A stretch of DNA of 9,340 nt, from positions 1-9,340 of the forward strand of contig CALCHI010000228.1 in NCBI GenBank assembly GCA_937901285.1. The letters are read 5' to 3'. The position numbers were made by a program, and so were the translations under genes. The notes under the pieces were generated by a model that worked only from the letters and a program-made list of their open reading frames with translations, had not been told where the DNA came from and did no database searches. Source of the stretch: UBA8437 sp003445035 (GTDB lineage: Bacteria > Planctomycetota > Planctomycetia > Planctomycetales > Planctomycetaceae). Position 1 is the stretch's first letter; the number at the start of each line of letters is the position of its first letter. Of the stretch, positions 1-6,371 are shown one piece after another.

Positions 1-1199
1 ACATGGGCGATGCGACCAAGGTGCACAAGACCAACAGCCTGGCCGCGACGACACCGGCCAGCGACGGCAAGCGGGTCTACTTTTACCACGCCTATGTCGG
101 CATGGTGGCGCTGGATGCCAAGGACGGGGACGTCGAGTGGCATCGCGAGATTCCGGTGCCTTATTACATCTTCGACTGGGGCCCGGCCATGTCGCCGGTG
201 CTCTACAAGGACAAGGTGCTGTTTGTCCAGGATGACGACCTGAACGCGGCTTTCTACGCCCTCGATGCCAAGTCGGGCAAGCTGCTGTGGAAGGACGATC
301 GCACCGACCAGGCGGTCAATTACTCGCACCCGGTGGTGGCCAAGGGCAGCCAGGGCGACGAGATTGTTGTCGGCGGCACCGGGATGCTGATCGGCTACGA
401 TCCCGACAACGGCAAGCGGTTGTGGCACGCCCGCACCCTGCTGCGGAACATCAAGACCACGCCGGTCAGCTTCGGCGATCGGATCTACGTCTCGCTGCAG
501 AGCGGCGGGATCGCCAACCAGTGGCTGCAGTCGGCTGATGCCAAGGGAACCGAAGTGGGCCGTGGCGGCAACGGAGACGGGAAACTGTCCAAGGCCGAGA
601 TGCAGGCGATGGTCGGCAAGCGGAAGATCCCCGAGGCGTTCTTCAAGAGGACCTTCGACAAGGGTGACCTGAACAAGGACGGGGTGCTCGAGGGCATCGA
701 ACTCGACAAGGCCTTCCTCAGCGAGAGCAACTTCGCCGGGGCCAAGTTCAACACGCCGTCGGAGAAGGCCGGAGACCAGTCGATCCACGCCGTCCGTGCC
801 GGGGGCCGTGGTGATGTGACCAAGACCCACGTGCTCTGGATGCACAATCCCTCGCAGATCGACCACATCGTCTCGCCGCTGGTCGTCGACGGCCGCATGC
901 TGCTGGTCAAGGGCGGCGGGATTGCCACCGGTTTCGAAATCGCCGGCGGTAAGAAGCTGTGGGGACCCAAGCGGATCAACAACACCTGCGAGTATTTCGC
1001 TTCGCCGATCTATGCCGACGGCAAGATCTACATCGCCGGCGAGAATGGCTACATGGTGGTGTTGAAGAGCTCGGACAAGCTCGAGATCCTGGCCAAGAAC
1101 GACATGGGCGAGCCGATCGTCGGCACGCCGGCAATCGCCGACGGCCGGATGATTGTTCGCACCCGGGGACACCTGTACTGCGTGGGGTTGAAGAAGTAG
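1..1199 (+). CDS. PQQ-like beta-propeller protein with inserted EF-hand pair (5'-truncated by window)
   Basis: C-terminal 398 residues of a beta-propeller protein of the PQQ-binding-like/BamB-like class. Numbered from the ATG at position 3, blade-closing repeats of the type ALDAKxGxxxW are seen at about 35-46 (VALDAKDGDVEW), 85-96 (YALDAKSGKLLW), 131-141 (GYDPDNGKRLW) and 310-320 (GFEIAGGKKLW); the last blade ends at LYCVGLKK. Between blades, residues 188-233 hold two EF-hand-like calcium loops. The second, DLNKDGVLEGIE (222-233), has acidic or Asn residues at loop positions 1, 3, 5, 9 and 12. The first, GGNGDGKLSKAE (188-199), lacks the position-1 Asp. The ATG at 3 is probably internal, because the protein starts in the middle of a blade (HKTNSLAATTPASDGKRVY) and has no signal peptide, which such proteins usually carry for periplasmic export. 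Family proteins act as scaffolds or, if PQQ-binding, as dehydrogenases; no catalytic role is evident here. Ends 16 bp from the convergent DHDPS-like gene. Confidence 0.85.
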   Translation, partial: MGDATKVHKTNSLAATTPASDGKRVYFYHAYVGMVALDAKDGDVEWHREIPVPYYIFDWGPAMSPVLYKDKVLFVQDDDLNAAFYALDAKSGKLLWKDDRTDQAVNYSHPVVAKGSQGDEIVVGGTGMLIGYDPDNGKRLWHARTLLRNIKTTPVSFGDRIYVSLQSGGIANQWLQSADAKGTEVGRGGNGDGKLSKAEMQAMVGKRKIPEAFFKRTFDKGDLNKDGVLEGIELDKAFLSESNFAGAKFNTPSEKAGDQSIHAVRAGGRGDVTKTHVLWMHNPSQIDHIVSPLVVDGRMLLVKGGGIATGFEIAGGKKLWGPKRINNTCEYFASPIYADGKIYIAGENGYMVVLKSSDKLEILAKNDMGEPIVGTPAIADGRMIVRTRGHLYCVGLKK

Positions 1200-1219
1200 C
1201 CCCGGGGCTGAGCGGCTAC
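1196..1219. terminator. Inverted repeat spanning both stop codons of convergent genes (possible bidirectional terminator)
   Basis: GTAGCC at 1196-1201 pairs with GGCTAC at 1214-1219, so the TAG stop of the propeller gene and the TAG stop (CTA on plus) of the DHDPS-like gene lie in opposite arms of one stem with a 12-base loop. A competing perfect 12-bp palindrome, AGCCCCGGGGCT, lies at 1198-1209. There is no U-tract on either side, so intrinsic termination is uncertain. Confidence 0.35.
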
Positions 1220-2151
1220 ACGAGGTCCGGCACGCCGATCCGTTCGAGGATGTTCCGCAGTTCGGCCTTCTCTTCGGAGGTCAACTCGCGGGTCGGCAGC
1301 CGGCTGGGGCCGCCGGGCCGTCCGCAGAGTTCCAGGGCCGCTTTCACGACCGGGCTCTCGGCTCCGGTCCGTTTCCACATCTTTCCGCGGAAACTCTGCC
1401 ACGGCCAGTTGGCAGCCGTGATGCGGGCCTGGGCAGCCACGTAGTCGCCCGCCTCGAGCAGGTCCCACGTGCCCAGGTCGTACTCGGGCCAGATGGTGGC
1501 CAGGTGGGTGATGTAGCCGGTGCCGCCGAGCATGTGGTTCATCACCTGCAGACCCTGGTTGTCGACCATGGCCGCTCGTTCCTGGAAGCGGTCGACACCC
1601 CGCAGGTAGGTGCCGCCCTGGGGTGACGACCACTTGATCGACACACAGCGGGGCAGTTCGAGCAGTCGATCCAACTGGTCCAGCGACATGTCGTAGCCTT
1701 CCCAGTGGGTGTTGTAGATCATGATCGCAATCCGCTCGGTCGCCTCGTGCACCGCCGTGAACAGTCGCAGGCAGTCCTCGTCGCTGGACTCGTAGTAGTA
1801 CCCCGGTCCGAACTGGACGCCGTAGGCTCCCAGTTCCTCGGCACAACGGGCCATGGCGATGATTTCGTCCGGGTGGGTTCCCTGGGCTCCGACCAGCACG
1901 GGGGCGCGACCGTCGGCGGCCTCGACGATCGTGCGGCTGATGTCCCGGCGTTCGTCGAGCGAGAGCATCGGGAAGTCACCGCCGGCTCCGACGGCCAGCA
2001 GCACGCCGCGGCCATTGACGATGCCGCGTTCGACGGTCGTCTGCACGTTGTCACGCGTGGCACCGTGATCGACGGCCAGGGTGCTGTCAAAACAACTCAG
2101 TTCCGGGATCATCGGTCCTCGGAGAACCTGCTTGACGTCGTTGATGTCCAT
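1216..2151 (-). CDS. DHDPS / N-acetylneuraminate lyase superfamily protein (dihydrodipicolinate synthase family)
   Basis: 311-residue class I aldolase-type (beta/alpha)8 barrel protein, close to the usual size of about 290-310. The Schiff-base lysine is K173 in CVSIKWSSP on strand 6, and the catalytic tyrosine is Y146 in IMIYNTH on strand 5, as in DHDPS and N-acetylneuraminate lyase. The strand-2 loop, normally GTTGE or GSTGE, reads AVGAGGDFPMLSLDER (53-68), so the Thr/Ser that binds the keto-acid carboxylate and joins the proton relay is missing; genuine lysine-pathway DapA or sialic acid lyase activity is therefore unlikely. Superfamily members form or cleave C-C bonds of 2-keto acids in the cytoplasm; the substrate here is unknown. 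The ATG at 2151 is chosen because AAAGGA lies 4 bases upstream and the family N-terminus begins there. A GTG at 2223 overlapping the symporter stop (GTGA) would add 24 residues but has no ribosome site. It lies 68 bp downstream of the symporter on the same strand, a probable operon. Confidence 0.88.
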   Translation of the reverse strand: MDINDVKQVLRGPMIPELSCFDSTLAVDHGATRDNVQTTVERGIVNGRGVLLAVGAGGDFPMLSLDERRDISRTIVEAADGRAPVLVGAQGTHPDEIIAMARCAEELGAYGVQFGPGYYYESSDEDCLRLFTAVHEATERIAIMIYNTHWEGYDMSLDQLDRLLELPRCVSIKWSSPQGGTYLRGVDRFQERAAMVDNQGLQVMNHMLGGTGYITHLATIWPEYDLGTWDLLEAGDYVAAQARITAANWPWQSFRGKMWKRTGAESPVVKAALELCGRPGGPSRLPTRELTSEEKAELRNILERIGVPDLV

Positions 2152-2155
2152 GGTG

Positions 2156-2161
2156 TCCTTT
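2156..2161 (-). promoter_or_regulatory. Ribosome binding site deciding the start of the DHDPS-like gene
   Basis: Minus-strand AAAGGA followed by CACC and ATG at 2151. It favours the 311-residue form over the GTG start at 2223 that overlaps the symporter stop codon. Confidence 0.6.
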
Positions 2162-2162
2162 G

Positions 2163-2176
2163 ACTGGTCTGCCAGT
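2163..2176 (-). promoter_or_regulatory. Small hairpin just upstream of the Shine-Dalgarno
   Basis: Minus-strand ACTGG-CAGA-CCAGT is a perfect 5-bp stem with a 4-base loop, ending one base before the AAAGGA ribosome site of the DHDPS-like gene. It could shape translation initiation or mark an RNA-processing site between the two cistrons. It is short enough to be chance. Confidence 0.25.
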
Positions 2177-2181
2177 GGATT

Positions 2182-2201
2182 GGGAATGCGAAAGGGAATG
2201 C
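2182..2201. repeat. Direct repeat GGGAATGC x2, 12-bp period
   Basis: GGGAATGC occurs at 2182-2189 and again at 2194-2201 with GAAA between, inside the symporter/DHDPS-like gap. It might be a paired half-site for a regulator at roughly one helical turn. If the longer GTG start at 2223 were used it would instead encode IPFRIPN. Function not shown. Confidence 0.35.
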
Positions 2202-2219
2202 CGGGGCCGGTCGCCGTGG

Positions 2220-3917
2220 TCACTCGGACGGCGAGGTCGTCTCGTGGTCGTAGTCGCCCTTGACCACCGCCCGCCAGGTCAGTTTCCGGGTCTTTTCCAG
2301 GTCAGCCGGGGGGAGGACCGAGCCGAGTACGGCTGCGATCAAAAAGGTGCCGACCGCCGAGAGCGGCAGGATCAGGAAGGTCCCGGGATTCGATTCGGCA
2401 ACGACGCCGGCCAGTCCCAGGCCGACGACCAGTTCGGACCACCAGGAGACCACCAGGGCGATCAGTGTTCCACAGCCTGTGGCGATGAGGATGGCGGTTT
2501 CTCCCACATGTGGAAGGAACATGCCCACCAGGAACATGGAAGCCAGCGGGCCCAGGGCGCAGTTGAAGGTGCGAGCGCTGGCGTCGATGATGTTGAGATC
2601 CTCGGGCAGGAACATCAGCCCGGCGGCCATCGCGGTGCAGCCGACGCCGACGACGACCGAGAGCCTGCGTGCGAGCACCAGTTCACGCTCGTCGCTGACG
2701 TCGGGGTGCTTCTTGCGGACAAAGTCGACGATCAGCACGGTGGCGACCGAGTTGATGCCCGAATCGAGGCTCGACATCGCTGCGGCGAACAGGGCTGCGA
2801 CGAGCAGTCCGGCGGCACCGACGGGCAGATGGTGTCCGATGAAGTGCGGGAACACGCGGTCGGCCACCCTGGCCTCTTGTGGGTCACTGACCCCGTCGAC
2901 GATTTCCGCCGGGTTCTGCAGGTAGTAGGTCAACAGGGCCATGCCACACAGTGCCAGCAGGATCATGACCACCAGGTCGCAGCTGAAGTTGACCATGTTG
3001 CTGCGGATGGCGGACTTCAGGGAATTCATGGTGAAGTACCGCTGCATGGCGACCTGGTCTCCCAGGAACGTGCACAGGTACCAGAAGGCGCTGTGCAACA
3101 CCGCGAAACCGATCACGTTCCGTTCACCAAGGTCCCAGCTCCAGAGCGGAGGAAACTCGTGTCCGCCCCCGGCCTTGTCGGTCATCGTGTTCCACCAGTC
3201 GACCGGTCCGGTGCCGGTGTCCGAGACGATGATCACCAGCGTCAGGATGGCGCCGGCGATCAGGATCACCGTCTGCACCACGTCGGTCCAGATCACCGCC
3301 TTGATGCCGCCCAGGACCGTGTAGAGCGTGGCCAGCGTGCCGACCGATGTCAGCACGACCAGGGTCCATGCCTGGAGTCCGAAGTCCGATCCAACCAGCC
3401 GGGCCATGCTGGCGTAGGTAATGTCGGCGACGGCCACCGAGGCTGTCAGGACGACCATCCCCATCCAGAACAGTCGCAACACGAAGACAAACAGGATGCT
3501 GGCCAGTTTGCCCGCACGGGATCCGAAACGCCTGTCGAGGTATTCGTAGACGCTGGTCAGTTTCAGCTTCATCAGGAACGGCAGCCAGACGAAGCTGACC
3601 ACCACGAATACGAACGGAACGACCAGCCAGGCCAGGGCCATGGTTGGTCCGTTCTTGATCATCTCGCCGGGCGAGGCCAGGTAGGAGATGGTCGAGAGCA
3701 GCGAGGCCATGATCGAGAGGCCAACGGCCAGCCAGGGCATCTGCCTGCCACCGACGAAGTAATCTTCGCTGCGGGACTGGTGCCTGGAGAAGTAGACCCC
3801 GACGGCCAGCACGCCCAGCAGGTAGACGCCCACCACGACGTAGTCGAGGCCCTGGAGTCCTTCGACGACATCGGCGGGAAGCGGGCCGGCTGGGGTTTCG
3901 GCAAGCAGGTGAAGCAT
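2220..3917 (-). CDS. Sodium:solute symporter (SSS family)
   Basis: 565-residue integral inner-membrane protein of the SSS family (TC 2.A.21, LeuT fold), with about 13-14 hydrophobic segments, importing a small solute with Na+. Family signatures in order: SEDYFVGGRQMPWLAVG (50-66) entering TM1, STISYLASPGE (75-85), the strongly diagnostic LGGIKAVIWTDVVQ (202-215), GDQVAMQRYF (286-295), and ALFAAAMSSLDSGINS (375-390), whose Ser-Ser pair falls where the family places the Na2-site hydroxyls. A hydrophilic tail of about 30 residues follows the last helix. The ATG at 3917 is preferred because the reading frame upstream (back to 4070) is basic, low-hydrophobicity sequence that runs into the divergent gene; there is no strong Shine-Dalgarno, and a GTG at 3953 is possible. 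Substrate cannot be read from the sequence; SSS members carry sugars, sialic acid, proline, pantothenate or carboxylates. Placement 68 bp ahead of a DHDPS-superfamily gene suggests a keto-acid or sugar-acid type solute. Confidence 0.92.
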   Translation of the reverse strand: MLHLLAETPAGPLPADVVEGLQGLDYVVVGVYLLGVLAVGVYFSRHQSRSEDYFVGGRQMPWLAVGLSIMASLLSTISYLASPGEMIKNGPTMALAWLVVPFVFVVVSFVWLPFLMKLKLTSVYEYLDRRFGSRAGKLASILFVFVLRLFWMGMVVLTASVAVADITYASMARLVGSDFGLQAWTLVVLTSVGTLATLYTVLGGIKAVIWTDVVQTVILIAGAILTLVIIVSDTGTGPVDWWNTMTDKAGGGHEFPPLWSWDLGERNVIGFAVLHSAFWYLCTFLGDQVAMQRYFTMNSLKSAIRSNMVNFSCDLVVMILLALCGMALLTYYLQNPAEIVDGVSDPQEARVADRVFPHFIGHHLPVGAAGLLVAALFAAAMSSLDSGINSVATVLIVDFVRKKHPDVSDERELVLARRLSVVVGVGCTAMAAGLMFLPEDLNIIDASARTFNCALGPLASMFLVGMFLPHVGETAILIATGCGTLIALVVSWWSELVVGLGLAGVVAESNPGTFLILPLSAVGTFLIAAVLGSVLPPADLEKTRKLTWRAVVKGDYDHETTSPSE

Positions 3918-4006
3918 GGCGACTGTTGACGGGACCGTTTTGGAGGCATTCACCTTACGGAAATGCGTGCGGCGATTCCAAGCGGAGAGGCGTCGCCCCC
4001 GTTTAC
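3918..4006. promoter_or_regulatory. 89-bp divergent intergenic region (symporter / membrane glycosyltransferase)
   Basis: It must hold the starts of both divergent transcripts unless promoters lie inside the coding regions. A TTGACG at 3926-3931 (plus) matches a -35 box but no good -10 follows at 16-18 bp, and no convincing sigma-70 promoter is seen on the minus strand. GGAGAGG at 3984-3990 is the only purine-rich ribosome-like site, but it is 16 bases from the ATG at 4007. Confidence 0.35.
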
Positions 4007-6340
4007 ATGTCCGATCGGCATTCGTATGATTCCCGCGCTTCGCTCGCAGAGAACGAGTCGTTGAACCCACAGCAGGCAGTTTTACCTTCCGATCGATCGC
4101 CGGCGCCGGCCGTGGCCTGGCTGGTCGGTTTCTTCGTGTTGTTCTTCCTGCTGACTCCGGAACTGCCCAACAATCGGGAGTTCACCCGGTTGGACATGGT
4201 TGCGGGTTCACCGATGGCGATGCTGGACGCCGTGGATCCTCCACAGGAGCGATCCGGCTGGCGGTACCTGCCCCAGAGGCTGGGCGTGTGGTTGACCGCC
4301 GCGGGCCTGCTGTTCGGGGCCTGGGGGATGGGCCGACTGGTCTGCCGATTGGCGGGATGGTGTGACCGGTCGGCGACGTCCGCGCTGAAGACCGACACGA
4401 CCACGTCTCTTGTCCTGGCCACGGGTGTCGGGATCTCGGCCCTGTCGTTGTTGACACTGGCCTGTGGCCTGGCCGGCGTGCTCGAACGGAGATTTCTGGT
4501 TGTCCTGCCGGCGGTGGCAGTGGTGACAGAACTGGTGCTGTGGTGGCGGGACGGAGCGGGTCGCCGTGCCGAGTCCGAAGTGCCGGCGTCGGCGGTCTCC
4601 CCGGGGTTCTTCCTGGCGTACCCCACAGCGGTGAAGTGGCTGGTCGGATTTGTGGCCGCCCTGTTTCTGTTCTTCCAGTTCACCGGTGCGGCCTTGCCGT
4701 CGATTGACTTCGACGTCAAGGAGTACCACCTGCAGGGGCCGCGGGAATTCTTCGAACAGGGGCGGATCACCCGTCTGCCTCACAACGTCTACACCAGCTT
4801 TCCGTTCCTGACCGAGATGCTGAGCCTGGCGGGGATGGTTGTGGCCGATGACTGGTGGTGGGGGGCGTTGGTCGGCAAGTCCGTGCTGGCCGCATTTGCT
4901 CCCCTGACGGCCCTGGTGCTGTTCTCGGCCGGTCGCCGGTGGTGGAGTTCGTCGGCCGGTTTGGCCGCCGCGATGGTCTACCTGACGATTCCCTGGGCGA
5001 CCCGTGTTTCGATCATTGCCTACGCCGAAGGCGGACTGTGCTTCTTCCTGGCGGCGACGTTGCTGGCGGTGATGCTGGCGATCGAGAGGTCACAGCGGGG
5101 TGAACCGGCGACCGCCGCCTGGTTGCTGGCCGGCCTGCTGGCCGGCAGCGGGATGGCCTGCAAGTACACCGGGCTGGTCCAGGTGGTGATCCCTGCTGCG
5201 GGGGTCCTGGTCGTGGTGTTGGCCAGGTCACCGAAGCGGAACGGGTCAGAGGCGGCATCGCCGCGAGCCGTTCGACTGGTTGTTGCCTTCTGCTGTGGTG
5301 TCGCGTTGACGATCGGCCCGTGGTTGCTGAAGAACCTGGCCGAGACAGGCAACCCGGTCTACCCGTTGGGATACTCGGTGTTCGGCGGAGAGGACTGGTC
5401 GGAGTCGGACAATCTCAAGTGGCGGGCGGCCCATTCCTCCAGTGACTATTCGGTATCGGACCTGGCCAACCGTGTGCTCGATGTCGTCAGCCGCAACGAC
5501 TGGCAGAGTCCGCTGGTGTTCGGACTGGCTCCGCTGGCGCTGCTGGTCTCCAGCCACCGACGCCTGGTGGTCGGTCTTTGGTTGCTGGTGGCGTGGTTGT
5601 TCTTCAGTTGGTGGGGGCTGACGCACCGGCTCGACCGTTTCTGGGTTCCGTTGTTGCCGGTCGTCTCGTTGCTGGCCGGGATCGGGATGACCTGGTCGAG
5701 CAGATCGGCATGGTGGCGTCCGTGTGGGGTGTTGGTCGTGCTGGGTGTGGCCCACAACATCGGTGTGGTGACGATCACCGAACCACGTCCGGTGATCGGG
5801 TACAACGCGTTTCTCGGCGATCTCGACACGGCCCGCCAGGTCGTCCAGGCGACGGCTCCAGCGATCCGGGCGGCCAACCAGCGGCTCGGGGACGGGGCCA
5901 CTCGGGTGCTGTGCGTCGGGGAGGCCCAGGTCTTCGACGCGAGATTTCCGGTTCGGTACAACACCGTCTTTGACCGGTCGCTGCTGGAAGAGTGGTGCGG
6001 GGACGGGCAGGGGGGGCTGGCCGATGCCGAGACGATCCGCGAGCGGTTCAACGCCGAGGGGATCGGCTGGGTGCTGGTCAACTGGCAGGAGATTCTCAGG
6101 TATCGCACGACGTACGGGTACACCGATTTTGTGACCCCCCGGTTGTTCGCCCGACTACGTGAAGCCGGCGTGCTGGGCGAAGACGAATTCGCCCGACAGC
6201 AGCTGGTGCCGCTTGGCCCCCTCTCGGAACGGGATCGTGACGAGATCGCCGGCTGGGGGACCGGCCTGCGAGCGACGATGCAGCGGGGCGACCACCGGAC
6301 CGAGGGATACGTGGCGTTCCAGTTGTTCCGGGTCCGCTAG
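4007..6340 (+). CDS. Polytopic membrane glycosyltransferase, GT-C / family 39-like (ArnT/PMT-related)
   Basis: 777-residue inner-membrane protein with about 15 hydrophobic segments and a soluble C-terminal part of roughly 190 residues. The pattern IDFDVKEYHLQGPREF (233-248), then RITRLPHNVYTSFPFLTEML, resembles the acidic-motif loop of GT-C transferases that use lipid-linked sugar donors (Asp234, Asp236, Glu239). CKYTGL (385-390) and ETGNPVYPLGY (446-456) are also typical of this group, as is the C-terminal WVLVNWQEILRYRTTYGYTD. Such enzymes transfer sugars from polyprenyl-phosphate donors to lipids, glycans or proteins on the outer face of the membrane; donor and acceptor are unknown. About five hydrophobic segments precede the acidic motif, whereas classical members have it after TM1. 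The ATG at 4007 puts a short hydrophilic tail (about 34 residues) before TM1; the frame is also open to an ATG at 3926. No glycan gene neighbours are visible. It could instead be a non-enzymatic member of the same fold. Confidence 0.75.
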   Translation: MSDRHSYDSRASLAENESLNPQQAVLPSDRSPAPAVAWLVGFFVLFFLLTPELPNNREFTRLDMVAGSPMAMLDAVDPPQERSGWRYLPQRLGVWLTAAGLLFGAWGMGRLVCRLAGWCDRSATSALKTDTTTSLVLATGVGISALSLLTLACGLAGVLERRFLVVLPAVAVVTELVLWWRDGAGRRAESEVPASAVSPGFFLAYPTAVKWLVGFVAALFLFFQFTGAALPSIDFDVKEYHLQGPREFFEQGRITRLPHNVYTSFPFLTEMLSLAGMVVADDWWWGALVGKSVLAAFAPLTALVLFSAGRRWWSSSAGLAAAMVYLTIPWATRVSIIAYAEGGLCFFLAATLLAVMLAIERSQRGEPATAAWLLAGLLAGSGMACKYTGLVQVVIPAAGVLVVVLARSPKRNGSEAASPRAVRLVVAFCCGVALTIGPWLLKNLAETGNPVYPLGYSVFGGEDWSESDNLKWRAAHSSSDYSVSDLANRVLDVVSRNDWQSPLVFGLAPLALLVSSHRRLVVGLWLLVAWLFFSWWGLTHRLDRFWVPLLPVVSLLAGIGMTWSSRSAWWRPCGVLVVLGVAHNIGVVTITEPRPVIGYNAFLGDLDTARQVVQATAPAIRAANQRLGDGATRVLCVGEAQVFDARFPVRYNTVFDRSLLEEWCGDGQGGLADAETIRERFNAEGIGWVLVNWQEILRYRTTYGYTDFVTPRLFARLREAGVLGEDEFARQQLVPLGPLSERDRDEIAGWGTGLRATMQRGDHRTEGYVAFQLFRVR

Positions 6341-6347
6341 CGGAGGT

Positions 6348-6360
6348 CATCGGCCCGATG
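6348..6360. terminator. Inverted repeat between convergent genes (possible weak terminator)
   Basis: CATCGG-C-CCGATG is a perfect 6-bp inverted repeat with a one-base centre, located in the 31-bp gap between the glycosyltransferase stop (6340) and the helicase-nuclease stop (6372). It could fold only with the inner pairs opened, and there is no T-run on either strand, so a terminator role is tentative. Confidence 0.3.
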
Positions 6361-6371
6361 GTATCGAAGGC

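Noticed and set aside
485..985. 166-codon minus-strand frame opposite the propeller gene
   Set aside because: It overlaps the blade repeats and EF-hand loops of the plus-strand gene and has no recognisable motif; it is a shadow frame.
2160..3929. 589-codon open frame on the plus strand opposite the symporter
   Set aside because: Its translation is rich in Gln, His, Asp and Gly with no domain pattern, as expected from the complement of a GC-rich membrane protein gene. The minus frame carries clear SSS motifs.
3926..4006. Longer glycosyltransferase start at the ATG at 3926
   Set aside because: It would begin only nine bases from the symporter start and add 27 residues with no family character; the ATG at 4007 is more plausible, though its ribosome site is weak.
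4020..4066. Possible REP-like intergenic element around GCGCTTCGCTCGCAGAG near the glycosyltransferase start
   Set aside because: It occurs only once in the window, its stems are very short, and it lies inside the probable N-terminal coding region, so a repeat family cannot be supported.
4003..4783. Minus-strand frames opposite the 5' part of the glycosyltransferase gene
   Set aside because: Their composition is Arg/Pro/Gln/Thr-rich and disordered, while the plus frame shows regular membrane helices and family motifs.
6010..6016. Run of seven G within the glycosyltransferase gene as a possible frameshift or phase-variation tract
   Set aside because: The frame is intact through it and both sides match one protein; a G7 run is unremarkable in this base composition.
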